A stretch of DNA of 64,000 nucleotides, from NCBI RefSeq assembly GCF_024166365.1, contig NC_064821.1, forward strand, positions 49,317,093 through 49,381,092. Reading direction: 5' to 3'. Shown here one piece after another: positions 10,641 through 21,372 of this stretch (position 1 is the first letter of the stretch; each line of letters opens with the position of its first letter). A program made the translations under genes and the position numbers. This DNA is from Elephas maximus indicus. Its lineage: Eukaryota; Chordata; Mammalia; Proboscidea; Elephantidae. Below the pieces are notes generated by a model that was given only the letters and a program-made list of their open reading frames with translations, was not told the DNA's origin and did not search any database.

Positions 10641-11634
10641 GACGACTACTGTAAAAAGAAGAATCAGCCGTGGAGGACATCTCATTAGGGAGATGAGACA
10701 CCTACAGCAAAAAGTTAAATAACAATAAAATGTTAATTATGCCACTGTGCTGGAAAATATCAAAGGTGACTCACTGCCAAGTGCCAAGGGCTACGTTTGC
10801 AGTAAGAGCTCAGCTGGCTGGTGGGCTCTCGGGAGAGCTTGGGGGTGGGGGTCAGTGGAGAGGAGTGGGCAGCCTTGGAGGCTGTGAGGAGAATGAGTCA
10901 CTCCTTTGGTAGGGGAGAGGACTTATTTAGAAGAGTAGTGGGCAAGGATCCCAAAAAGGTAGATTGAGGCCAGATTGTGAGGTTCCTTAAATGATAGGAT
11001 GAGGTATTTGGACTTGAGCTGGCAAGCAATAGGAAGTAGTTATGTGATGTGACCCAAGGGGAGTTTCAAAGCAGTCGTATAATTGACTATGCCCCTCTCT
11101 GTCCTTTGTCCCCCAAGATAACCTCTGTCCTTCAACTCTCCATGCTGGCCGGACACTAGAATGTCCTTGGTTGGACTTCACCTGAGGTCCCTGCCATCTC
11201 TAGACTGTGTCCCACCACTCCTTCCAGCCAAGGATGTGGGAGTCACCCTCCCTGAGTGTTGCTACTGTCCCTCCCTGACACATAAACCATTGGCTGCTGG
11301 CAGCCTCTCTCTGGTTCAGACAGCTCCGCAGAGCTCCCAAGCTGTCAGCCCCGGGCCCCACCCAGGTAACCTCAGGACCTAAGGTTTCACCTCCATCTTA
11401 GCTCTAGTTCTCCTACCCAGGGCCAGCATCATAGCACATCCACCCTCACCCCTCCTCTGAGCCTTAAGTCCTTAAGGCTCATCCCTGGGCTACCTCCTTC
11501 AGAAAGTCCTGACTAGCAGGCCCTCCTGCACTGATACCCACCAACTCTTATACCTCACAGCGCAGGCTTTCTAATCTGCTGCCTTGTGCTAACTATTCCA
11601 CGTGTGCACCTTTTTCTCCCCACTGTGTTCTAGT

Positions 11635-11835
11635 GGAAAGGACCATCAGACAGGACTAAACTAGAATTACGGCTCCCAATACTACAAATGACCTTGGACA
11701 AGTTATGGAACTTTCTGAATTTCTTCATCTGTGAAATGGGATACTGACACCTACTTCCTAGACTAGTGATAATTACATGAGGCATTAAAGTGCCTCACAG
11801 AGCCTGGTATACTGTAGGTGCCGAATATATGGTGG
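11635..11835 (+). repeat. MIR
   Basis: Sense MIR: GACCTTGGACAAGTTATGG, TTCATCTGTGAAATGGG and GAGGCATTAAAGTGCCTC follow one another in MIR order. Confidence 0.8.
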
Positions 11836-11900
11836 TTTCTCTTTTTCTCTCAGGGCTAGTAGCCTTCTGAGCTTCTGCTATACTGGTGAATACATAGTGT

Positions 11901-12049
11901 AGTTGTTAGGTGACTCGAGTTGATTCTGACTCAAAGCAACCCCATGTGACAAAGTAAAACTACCCCATGGGAGCGGATTGCCAGGTCTTTATCTCACAGA
12001 GCCACTGGGTGGGTACGAATCCCCAACCTTTTGGTTAGCAGCCAAATGC
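11901..12049 (-). repeat. AfroSINE
   Basis: Reverse copy with GTTAGGTGACTCGAGTTG tail and CTTTTGGTTAGCAGCC head. It is followed by an L2-like end (ATTTATTGAACACCTACTA) at 12,050-12,100. Confidence 0.85.
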
Positions 12050-12856
12050 ATTTATTGAACACCTACTACGTACTCAGTAAATGTTCGGTGATGAACTAAA
12101 TGAACTGCTATGTTAGTTAGTCTCTTATAGAGATCATACCTAGATGGAAAAACAGTGTTCCCTGTAGGTTTTCATGGACCTTCTAGATTTACAAAACATA
12201 AAATCAGGAAGGTATAATCTCAGAACTGTATTTTGAGTCCAGAGAGAAAATTGAAATATATTCGGTTCTATTAAAAGCACAAATAAAACCTTGGTGTCTG
12301 AAATCTGAATCCCCTTATCTCCTCAGCCTGGCTGTCCCTTAAGGAAACAAAGAGATCAAAAAGGTTCAGCTGCAGGTGGGGCAGACAGCTGGCTGGCGCG
12401 CTCCATGCAACCTGCACACGCTGTGATTTTGCCCCCTTGAGAGTTCGCCCAGCTGCAGAGCTCAGCTGCAGCATCCTGGAAGCGAGGGAAGCTGGGGAAC
12501 TGAGGATGCCATCCTCCTGACAACAGCCTCGGCCATATTGGCACTTTTCAAAGGTCTGTATGTGACGCAGTAGTTAATCCTCAAGATGGCCCTGAGGTGG
12601 GGATCGATCTGGACTTCATGCCGTGGTTAGCTTCTTCAAGGAGCTGAACTAGGCGCTGAGGAGTGTCAGCTCACTTAGGAGAACACAGACACGGGACAGG
12701 AGGTGGCTTTGTCCATTGGGCAAGGAAGATGGAATTTTTGAACACATATCAACCGAGCTGAGGCAGTAGGTGGGAAGGACACAAGGAGATTTTTCAGAAC
12801 GCTGCACCTTTTGAGGGTGGGTCTTATAACAGCAACCTCTGTAGTGTGCTAAATAG

Positions 12857-13060
12857 GAGTGCCTAGGTGGCGCAGTGGTTAAAGAGCTCAGCTGCTAACC
12901 ACAAGGTAAGCAGTTTGAACCCAATAGCTGCTCTGCAGGAAAAAGATGTAACAGGCTGCTTCTGTAAAGATTTCAGCCTTGGAAGCCCCGTGGACCAGTT
13001 CTAGGTCACAATGAGTCAGAATCGACTCGACAGCAATGGGTTTGGGGTTTTGTTTTCTTT
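12857..13060 (+). repeat. AfroSINE
   Basis: Sense copy, GAGTGCCTAGGTGGCGC head, tail CGACTCGACAGCAATGGG. It abuts a second SINE of the other tail subtype. Confidence 0.9.
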
Positions 13061-13263
13061 TGTTTGGGTGGCACAAATTGTTAAGTGTTCTACTACTAGC
13101 CAAAATGTTGGCAGTTCGAACCTATCCAGAGGTGCCTCAGAAGACAGGCCTGGCAATCTGCTTCTGAGAAGTCACAGCCTTAAAAACTCCATGGAGCAGT
13201 TCTACCCTGTGCACATGGGGTCACCATGAGTCAGAATCAACTCGATGGCAACTAACAACAACA
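13061..13263 (+). repeat. AfroSINE, AACAAC-tailed subtype
   Basis: Sense copy with GGCAGTTCGAACCTATCC, AGGCCTGGCAATCTGCTTC and an RTE-style tail CAACTAACAACAACAG. Confidence 0.9.
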
Positions 13264-13279
13264 GCTGTGTTAAATACAT

Positions 13280-13343
13280 GATCTATCATTTATGCCTCCA
13301 GCAGCCGGAACTTCTTATAGTCCCTGTTTTACAGATGAGAGCG
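13280..13343 (-). repeat. MIR fragment
   Basis: Short reverse MIR piece (CCCTGTTTTACAGATGAGAG), cut off by the poly(T) start of the next element. Confidence 0.55.
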
Positions 13344-13344
13344 A

Positions 13345-13640
13345 TGATTTTTTTTTTTTTTTTGCTTTTGTACTTTTTTCTGGTAGTTAAAAAATACATG
13401 TAACAAAACCGCTGCCAATTGAGCAGTTTTTACACGCACAGTTCAGTGACATTGATTACATTCATCATGTGGCGCAACCGTCACCGCTATCCTTTTCCAA
13501 AGGATTCCAGCACGATTGGCAGAAACTCAGTGCCCCCTAAGCAATGGCTCTCCTTTCCCCCTCCCTTGCACTCCTGGTAACCGCTAATAAACTGTGGTCT
13601 CCATGCATTTGCCTGTTCCTATAAGCGAGAACAATGTAAA
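13345..13640 (-). repeat. L1-type 3' end, reverse
   Basis: Begins with a T run (a reversed poly(A) tail), then CAGTTCAGTGACATTGATTA and GGTAACCGCTAATAAACTG. The same family recurs at 47,715. The assignment to L1 comes from phrase recognition. Confidence 0.6.
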
Positions 13641-13779
13641 TTTTGCTCAAGAGATCATTGCTAGAAAGAAGGAAACCTGAAATGCAATGTCATGTCCATG
13701 GGAGCTCCAAATATGCCTTTGCCTTGTGTGTGAAAGTACCCCCCAGACATCAAAAAGGCCCCACACGGGATCCAATGCT

Positions 13780-13975
13780 TTGGAGCCAGCCTGCCCCACC
13801 AATGTCAGGAGATGGGGTTTCAAGCCCCGGCTTGCCGTTCTGTGGCTGTACCAGGTCATGGGAGACTGTTCTCACCCAGCTTCGAGTTCCTCCTCTGGGA
13901 CACGATTTCCCAGTTCCAGAGTTGCCGAGGATGAAATGAGATTGCGTGCTGAAAAGCTCTTTGCCAACCATGTGG
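13780..13975 (+). repeat. MIR
   Basis: Sense MIR-like run: GTTTCAAGCCCCGGCTTGCC, then TTGCCGAGGATGAAATGAGA and GAAAAGCTCTTTGCC. Confidence 0.5.
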
Positions 13976-14180
13976 AGCCGCTCTCAGGTGGGCGTGTTAT
14001 TACCGTTTTGCACAGTGTGCACTAAGTGCTCATGGAACTGAGCCGGAGGCAGGTAAGCAGTCATTACAGACGCTCTCCTAACCATGCGCTTGGGGTAAGA
14101 CCCACTTTAGGACTGCCGTGGGAGAATGTTATGAGACTGTTGATGAAAGTAGCTGATAAGAAACTCCTTAAAGTACTAAA

Positions 14181-14338
14181 GAAACCCTGGTGGTGTAGTG
14201 GTTAAGAGCTATGGCTGCTAACCGTGAGTTTGGCAGTTCAAATCCACCAGGTGCTCCTTGGAAACCCTGTGGGGCAGTTCTACTCTGTCCTTTAGGATTG
14301 CTATGAGTCAGAAATGACCCGGGGGCAACAGGTTTGAT
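14181..14338 (+). repeat. AfroSINE, short-body subtype
   Basis: Sense copy beginning GAAACCCTGGTGGTG and ending ACCCGGGGGCAACAGG. Confidence 0.9.
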
Positions 14339-14363
14339 CCTTTTTCATTTTTGTAAAGTACTT

Positions 14364-14564
14364 AAGGAGCCCTGGTGGCACAATGGTTAAAGTGCTCTGC
14401 TGCTGACTAAAAGGTTGGTTTGAACCCACCAGGCGCTGCTCGGGAGGCATATGTGGCAGGTTGTTTTTTGTAAAGATTACAGCCTTGGAAACCCTATGGG
14501 TCAGTTCTACTCTGTCCTATAGGGTCACTATGAGTCCAAATCAACTCGACAGCAATGAATTTTT
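14364..14564 (+). repeat. AfroSINE
   Basis: Sense copy, AGGAGCCCTGGTGGCAC head and CTCGACAGCAATG tail. It lies only about 25 bases after the previous SINE. Confidence 0.92.
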
Positions 14565-14688
14565 AAAGTACTAAAACCACAGCCCTGGAGCCCCAAAAGG
14601 TACAAGGTCTGGCCCCGTTTCTGTTTTCTGGTGGCCAGACCAGGTCACTCCATGACTATTAACGACAACAACAACAACAAAAAAAAAA

Positions 14689-14837
14689 ACATTGCCATCG
14701 AGTCGATTCCAACTCATAGCGACTATATAGGACAGAGTAGAACTGCCCCATAGGGTTTCTAAGGAGTGCCTGGTGGATTCGAACTGCTGACCTTTTGCTT
14801 AGCAGCCACAGCTCTTAACCACTATGCCACCAGGGTA
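14689..14837 (-). repeat. AfroSINE, short-body subtype
   Basis: Reverse copy following a CAA/A-rich patch. CATCGAGTCGATTCCAACTC and GCCACCAGGGTATT are at its two ends. Confidence 0.9.
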
Positions 14838-14854
14838 TTTAGAAGGGATAATTA

Positions 14855-15195
14855 ATAGGAGGCAAATGCGGTGGCTCAGTGGTAGAATTCTCACCTTCCA
14901 TGTGGTAGACCTGGGTTGGATTCCTGGCCAAGGTGCCTCATGTGCAGCTACCACCCATCTGCATGTTGCTATGATGCTAAACAGATTTCATTGGACCTTC
15001 CAGAAAAAGATGGACTAGGAAGAAAGGCCTGGAGATCTACTTCTGAAAATCAGCCAATGAAAACCCTGTGGATCACAACGGTCTAATCTACAACCAATCA
15101 TGGGGATGGTGCAGGACCAGGCAGTGTCTCATTCTTTTGTGCATGGAGTCGCCATGAGTCGGGGCCAACGTAATGGCAGGTAACAACAACAAAAA
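14855..15195 (+). repeat. tRNA-Gly-headed SINE with RTE-derived body and tail
   Basis: The head (about 14,866-14,932) follows tRNA-Gly: GGCTCAGTGGTAGAATTCTC and the B-box-like GGTTGGATTCC. The middle (GCATGTTGCTATGATGCT, then AGGAAGAAAGGCCTGG) resembles the 5' UTR of the local RTE LINE. The end (GGTGCAGGACCAGGCAG, then GTAACAACAACAA) is the RTE 3' end. It is a retroposon, not a functional tRNA gene. Related copy at 45,950. Confidence 0.82.
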
Positions 15196-15429
15196 GGATG
15201 ATGGACAGACCTGGGTTCAAACCTACCTGTATCCACTTCCTTTTTGAAAAATTTCAATTTAATTTTATAATGACATTAAATATTTGTATGCTTCCAAAGT
15301 AAATCTAGAAAACAAAGTGCTCAGAGAAGTCTAGTACCATCCCTGTGCCCTTTCCTATTTTCTCTCTGTCCTTATAGGTTATCATTTTTATTTGTTTCAG
15401 CTTATTCTTCCATTGTGTGGTTTTTTTCC

Positions 15430-16132
15430 CTCATTTTTTTAAGTTGAGGTGAAATCCACATGACATTAAATTTACTGTTTTAAAGGGTATAATTCAGTGG
15501 CATTTAATATATTTATAATAGTGGACAACTACCGACTCTATCTAGTTTCAAAACATTGTCATCACCCCAAAAGAAAACCCTGTACCTATTAAGCAGTTGC
15601 TCTCCATTCCTCCCTCCCCCACCCCCTGGCAACCACCAACCTGCTTTCTGTCTCTATGGGTTTACTTATTCTGGATAAATGGAATCATACAATATGGGAC
15701 TTTTTGTGTCCGGCTTCCTTCACTCAGCATAATGTTTTTGAGACTCATCTATGTTGTAGCACGTATCGGGACTTCATTTCTCCCTTTATGGCTGAGTAAT
15801 ATTCCATTGTATGGATGGACCACATCTTGTTTATCCATTCATCCATTGGTGGACGTTTAGGATGTTTCCTGTACTGTTGTTTTTGTTTTTAATACAAGCA
15901 AATATTTTTACATATTCCTCTTCCTTACTTAGATAAAAGGCAGCATATTACACCTACTATTCACATCTTGCTTTTTTCACTTAACAAAATGTTCTGAAGT
16001 TCACTCCATCGTACTATACATCGTTTTCATCCTTTACACAATAGCATTCCAGTTGTGGAGATACCAGGCTTTATTTAATCAGTCCCCTATTGATGGATAT
16101 TTCCCCCTATTTATGGGTTCTACCACCATGTA
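15430..16132 (-). repeat. Old L1-type element(s), reverse
   Basis: Contains the widespread antisense phrases GGCAACCACCAACCTG, ATTCCATTGTATGGATGG and CATCCATTGGTGGACG. A second, similar stretch at 15,895-16,132 resumes at about 16,590-16,670 (TTACAAAGCATGCTGC) after the RTE derivative. Confidence 0.65.
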
Positions 16133-16570
16133 TTAGTTTGTCATACTATGCTGACTTGCACGTTTGCTATGATGCTGGAAGCTATGCCACTGGTATTTCA
16201 AATACCAGCAGGGTCACCCATGGTGGACAGGTTTTAGTGGAGCTTCCAAACTAAGACAGGTTAGAAAGAAAGGCCTGGCAATCTTCCAAAAATTAGCCAA
16301 TGAAAACCTTATGGATCACAACAGAACAGAACATGCTCCGATTCTCTTGCTTTGGACATAGACAACATTAGGAGGGGTAAATCGCTGGAGGAGGACATCA
16401 TGACGGCCAGCAAGTGCATGGGAGACCCTTGCTGAAATGAACTGGCACCATAGCTGTAACTATGGACTTGAACATGCTGGCAATTGTGAAGATGATGCGG
16501 GACTGAGCAATGTTACATTCTGTTGTACGTAAGGTTGCCATGAGTTGGAGTGACTCGACAGCAGCTCTTT
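16133..16570 (+). repeat. Non-autonomous RTE derivative (5' region fused to 3' end)
   Basis: The first half (GCTGGAAGCTATGCCACTGG, then AACCTTATGGATCACAAC) matches the 5' UTR of the full-length RTE at 28,194-31,439. The second half (TTGCTTTGGACATAGACA, then GAGTGACTCGACAGCAGC) matches its 3' end. The coding region is absent. The copy at 21,915 joins the two parts at the same place. Confidence 0.82.
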
Positions 16571-16674
16571 GTCTGTCTGCCTGTCTGTTTATCTATGGAT
16601 GGGTTGTTTTCAGTCTTCTGCTGTTACAAAGCATGCTGCGGTGAGCTTCTTTGTATTTTTGCCGGTCCTGCCAC

Positions 16675-18010
16675 TTTCCAATGCTGTGCTTAACCTCTCT
16701 GATAGCAGTACCTCCACTGGTAAAATGAAGGTAAAGTCAGTGCCCTCCTCGCTGGGTGAGGAACAAATGAGCCAATGCACTCAAAGCAGGGAACACACAG
16801 CGCCTGTCATTGTAAGCAAGCGCTAGCCAACGTTGTTGTTGTTAGGTGCCATGAAGTTAGTTCCAACTTATAGCAACCCTGTGTACAACAGAAGGAAACA
16901 CTGCCAGGTCCTGTGTCATCCTCACAGTCGTTGTTATGCTTGAGCCCATCGCAGTAGCCACTGTGTCAATCCATCTCCTTGAGGGTCTTCCTCTTTTTCA
17001 CTGATCCTCTACTTTACCATGCTTGATGTCCTTCTCCAGAGACTGATCTCTCCTAATAACATGTCCAAAGTATGTAAGACAAAGCCTCACCATCCTTACT
17101 TCTCAGGAGCATTCTGGTTGTACTTCTTCCCAGACAGATTTATTCATTTTTTTGGCAGTCCGTGGTATATTCAATATTCTTCGCCAACACTACGATTCAA
17201 AAGCATCAATTCTTTTCCGGTCTTCCTTATTCACTGTTCAGTTTTCACATGTATATGAGGCGACTGATAACACCATGGCTTGGGTCAGGCACACCCTAGT
17301 CTTCAAGGTGACATCTTTGCTTTTCAACGCTTTAAAGAGGTCTTTTGCAGCAAATTTACCTAACGCAATGCGTCTTTTGATTTCTTGACTGCTGCTACCA
17401 TGAGTTTTGATTCTTGATCCAAGTAAAATAAAATCCTTAACAACTTCAATTTTTTCTCCGTTTATCATGATGTCACTTATCCATCCAGTTGTGAGGATTT
17501 TTGTTTTCTTCATGTTGAGGTGCAATCCATACTAAAGGCCGTGTGGGCTTTGATCTTCATCAGTAAGTGCTTCAAGTCCTCTTCACTTTCAGCAAGGAAG
17601 GTTGTGTCATCAGCATAATGCAGGTTGTTAATGAGTCTTCCTCCAATCTTGATGCCCCGTTCTTCTTCACAGAGTCCAGTTTCTTGGGTTATTTGCTCAG
17701 CATACAGACTGAATAGATATGGTGAAAGGATACAACCCTGATGCACACATTTCCTGACTTTAAATCACGCAGTATTCCCTTGTTCTGTTCGAATGACTGT
17801 TGATCTATGTACAGGTTCCACATGAGCACAAGAGTTCTGAAATGCCCATTCTTCGCAATGTTATCCATAATTTGTTATGATCCGCCCAGTCAAATGGCTT
17901 TACATAGGCAATAAAACACAGGTAAATATCCTTCTGGTATTCTCTGCTTTCGGCCAGAATCTGTCTGACATCAGCAATGATAGCCACATTAGCTATTATT
18001 ATTCATTATT
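16675..18010 (+). repeat. MIR split by a reverse RTE
   Basis: MIR body at 16,675-16,830 (TTAACCTCTCTGATAGCAG, CTGGTAAAATGAAGG). Its 3' end (ATTAGCTATTATTATTCATT) appears to resume at about 17,985-18,010, beyond the RTE insertion. Confidence 0.55.
16831..17967 (-). repeat. RTE LINE, 5' truncated, reverse
   Basis: About 1.14 kb from the 3' end (GTTGTTGTTGTTAGGTGCC at the left edge) into the reverse transcriptase. Minus-strand pieces include NNLHYADDTTFLAESEED (within 17,510-17,746) and IMINGEKIEVVKDFILLGS (within 17,238-17,525), so the RT active-site YADD and C-terminal region are recognisable. An earlier RT piece lies at 17,805-17,967. The copy is broken into frames and not functional. It probably landed in a MIR. 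Confidence 0.9.
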
Positions 18011-18756
18011 GTCTGTGCCCGGAAGCTTTATGTTACTCTGGCAGTGACAGAGACCCTGACTTAGGAAGGGGCATTCCTGTGGTCTCTGGGAATCAAGGTG
18101 GATCTGTGGATTTGTTTTGGACTCTCTCTCACAATTTCTGTGGCTCTCTATTTGCAAAAGAGCTCTTGGATTCCCACACATGAAGCATCAGCTATCTCCG
18201 GCTGGTGAACATCTCCAAGGAAGGAAAATCTCATCTTTCCGCAGAAGCCAGGCAGCTCACTTCTGCACCCCTAAAGGTGGAACAAGATTGGGGGTTCTGA
18301 CTTAAATTCTCATTCACTGCAAAACCAAAGGTAACACACAGCACATCCTTTTCCCCTCTTTGGATGGGCAGCTGAGGGGGTACATTAGCCACTCACTTCT
18401 GTGTGTGGTGGAGGGGAGGGGGTGACATGGGGAGGGCACGGCGGGGATTATACAACACCCCCATGCACTACCCACCACACACAACAAATGGGGTCCCTAC
18501 CCTCTGAGGATGCATAAGCCAAACGTGATGTGACCTGTCCACACACAACACCCAGATGAAAAGGACTGAGCTGGGTTTCCAGGAAGGAGCAAGAGAGGAG
18601 GGAAAGGCTAGGGTAGAAACAGGCACAGCTCCCCAGCACTGCAGAGGAGACATGGCCAGCCAAGAGATGGGCAGCGTAGGTGTGGGCACGGTGGAAACAG
18701 TGCCAAATTTAGAGTTAGGAGAGCTGGATTCTATCCACACTCACCCACACCTGTTG

Positions 18757-18902
18757 CCATCGAGTCAATTCTGACTCATAGCGACCCTATAGGACAGAGT
18801 AGAAGTGCCTCACAGGGCTTCCAGGGAACCCCTGGTGGATTCGTACGGCCAACCTCTTGGTTAGCAGGTGAGCTCTTAACCACTGCGCCACCAGGTTTTC
18901 CG
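18757..18902 (-). repeat. AfroSINE, short-body subtype
   Basis: Reverse copy: GTTGCCATCGAGTCAATTC at the left, CTGCGCCACCAGGTTTTC at the right. Confidence 0.9.
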
Positions 18903-18974
18903 GTTCTATCTATAGCTCCATCATATTTCCTGGACTGAAGGGAGGTAGTGGGGTAAAGTGGTTTTAAAAACAAC

Positions 18975-19390
18975 CTTAGTATGATTCCAATTACATGACA
19001 TTCTGGAAAAGGCAAAGCTATAGGGACAGTAAAAAAAAATCAGTGGTTATTAGGGGATTGGGGGAGTGGGGAGGGACGAGTATGCGAAGCACAGGACATT
19101 TTACGGACAGTGGAACTGTTCTGCACGATACTATAATGGTGGACACATGGCATTATGCATTTGTCAAAAACCCATATGACTGTAGGACACCAAGAGTAAA
19201 CCCTGATGTAAACTATGGACTTTAGTTGATAATAATGTATCAAGATTTGTTCAGTTGTAACAGATGTACCACATTAATGCAAGATGTTAATAATAGGAGA
19301 AATTGTGCACAGGAAGCAGAGGAGATATACAGAACTCTCTGTGCTTTCTGTGCAATTTTTCTATATTCAAGTGTATATTTTAAAAAAGGA
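18975..19390 (+). repeat. L1 3' UTR fragment
   Basis: Phrases such as GGTTATTAGGGGATTGGGGG, GATACTATAATGGTGG and ACAGATGTACCACATTAATG occur in order, as in mammalian L1M 3' ends. Confidence 0.65.
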
Positions 19391-19459
19391 GGTAGGCCTT
19401 ACTAATATGATCTTGATTCAGATGGAGCTAGGCTGTAGTTGCTAGCAGAAAAAAAATCA

Positions 19460-19780
19460 ATCTCATTACCCTAAGTTTTACTTTCCTCATCTGTCAAATA
19501 GGTATAATAATCATAATACCTCCCTTTAGATTATTGTCAGGATGAAATGAGAAAATGCGTGTAAAGGGTGTAGCACTGCCATGTAGTAAACAAAAAACCC
19601 ACTGCTGTCACGTCGATTCCAACTCAGAGCAACTCTATAGAACAGAGTAGAACTGCCCCATAGGGTTTCCAAGAAGCAGCTGGTGGATTCGAACTGCCGA
19701 CCTTTTGGTTAGCAGCCAAGCTCTTAGCTACTGCGCCACCAGGTCCCATAGTAGATGCTCCACTAATGGTGGTGATGATG
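19460..19780 (+). repeat. MIR interrupted by an AfroSINE
   Basis: MIR parts at 19,460-19,592 (TTTCCTCATCTGTCAAATAG) and 19,747-19,780 (CATAGTAGATGCTCCACTAA) are separated by the SINE at 19,593-19,746. Confidence 0.75.
19593..19746 (-). repeat. AfroSINE in MIR
   Basis: Reverse short-body copy (ACGTCGATTCCAACTCAGAG ... GCGCCACCAGG). Confidence 0.9.
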
Positions 19781-20302
19781 ATGGAGCACTTTGAAGAATC
19801 TAAGGAGATGATTTACTTTCTCCTTTCAGATCACACTTCAGAGTTGGCATTTGTTCAGCACACTCCCCTTTTCAAAGGGCACCTCTACCTGCTTGGACCT
19901 CGCAGCAACAACCTCGTGGGCAGGAGTTTTCATGTACCCCCATTTAACTGATGGGAAACAGGAGTTCAGAGGAGTTGAGGGACTAGTCAAGGCCGTCCAG
20001 CTTAGACGTAGCAGAGCCAGGCCTCAGAGGCAGTTCCTCAGGCTTCTTTGTACTTCTTCCCCGACCTTGACATTCCCTCAGTCAGCAGCCTCCGATAAAA
20101 ATCAAGAGCCAGTCTTCAGAATTTCTGGTCCTTTCAAGACTGCAATTCATTTAATGGTTTGGGGATCTCTCTCTCCCTCTTTTTTTTTTTTTTTCCTCCT
20201 CATCTGCATAGCAGGGATTAATCAGCCCCCAGAGATAAAGAAATAACAAGCATGGCTCACATATTGAGTGTTGGCTGTGGGCCAGCCCTGAATGAACAGG
20301 AG

Positions 20303-20422
20303 AAAAGACCTGGCAATCTGCTCCCGTGAAGATTACAGCCTAGAAAACCCCATGGGGCAGTTCCACTCTGACCTAGAGGATTGCTATGAATCAGAATCAA
20401 CTCGCGGGCACAGAACAGCCAC
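20303..20422 (+). repeat. AfroSINE, 5' truncated
   Basis: Only the body and tail remain (GACCTGGCAATCTGCTCC, CCATGGGGCAGTTCCACTC); the tRNA-like head is missing. Confidence 0.8.
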
Positions 20423-20439
20423 AGCCCTGAATGAAGCAT

Positions 20440-20610
20440 TCTACATGCGGTGTCTGATTCCATCTCATGCAATATTTGGCTGCAATCCCATGCAATGAAT
20501 ACAATCATTATCCTTCTTTGAGAGAGGAGGATGCTGGGGCTGAGAGAGGTTAAGTAATTTACCCAAGGTCAAACAGCTAAGTGGTAGTCAGGATTTGAAC
20601 CCAGATTTCT
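20440..20610 (-). repeat. MIR
   Basis: Reverse MIR: GGTTAAGTAATTTACCCAAG, AAACAGCTAAGTGGTAG and GATTTGAACCCAGATTTC in order. Confidence 0.8.
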
Positions 20611-21016
20611 CTGGGTTCATGGGTCTGAAGTACCTACCCATGACCTTACTGTGTCTCCTAAAAATTGCTCTGAAAATTTCTGCAAAGCCATAAGAATTCA
20701 GAGAGGCATCAAGGTGGAAGAAGAGCTTGGCTGGTCTCCACATTGGCATTTTCCCTGTCAGATACCACCTCCAGCTCTGAGAGCTCACGTTATACTGGGT
20801 GGTTGCAATTGAGTCAAAATATGAGGATGGAGCAATGAGGGGAAGCAAGTGCCCTGAACAAGAGCCAGAAACCCTCATCTCATACCAAAGGGTCCCCAGA
20901 AGGCACCTTCTTTGTAAGGGTGGGGCTCGCTAAGGCTGCCCCATCATCCCAGACAGGATCAGGCCCTCGAACACCCTCCCCTTCGCACAGCACTTTTCAG
21001 GTCACTAACCCTTCTT

Positions 21017-21187
21017 GGGAAACCCTGGTGGCATAGTGGTTAAGAGCAATGGCTGCTGACCTTTTGGTCAGTAGTTTGAATCCACCAGGCACTCCTTGGA
21101 AACTATATGGGACAGCTCTACTCTGTCCTACAGGGTCACTATGAGTTGGGATCAACTAGATGGCAATGGGTTTGGTTTTTTGATTTT
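21017..21187 (+). repeat. AfroSINE with target duplication
   Basis: Short-body sense copy flanked by TAACCCTTCTT on both sides (about 21,006 and 21,189), a clean 11-bp target duplication. Confidence 0.92.
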
Positions 21188-21224
21188 TAACCCTTCTTTG
21201 AGCCTTCTCTCATTTAACCCTGAC

Positions 21225-21372
21225 TCTGCCACTCCTGACAAAGAGGGTATTCCTCACTGTTTCCCCATCTATGAAATGGAGATAATAATGACACATGTCT
21301 CATAGGGTTGCCATGTGGATTAAATGTAATAATGTGTGGAATCTGCTTAGCACTGTGCCTGGCACATCGTGA
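21225..21372 (+). repeat. MIR
   Basis: CTGACTCTGCCACTCCTGAC, ATCTATGAAATGGAGATAAT and CACTGTGCCTGGCACAT in MIR order; it runs straight into the GATA/GGAA microsatellite. Confidence 0.8.

Noticed and set aside
14866-14932. Possible tRNA-Gly gene
   Set aside because: It continues into an RTE-derived body and tail; the acceptor stem is not closed and the B box is altered, so it is a SINE head.
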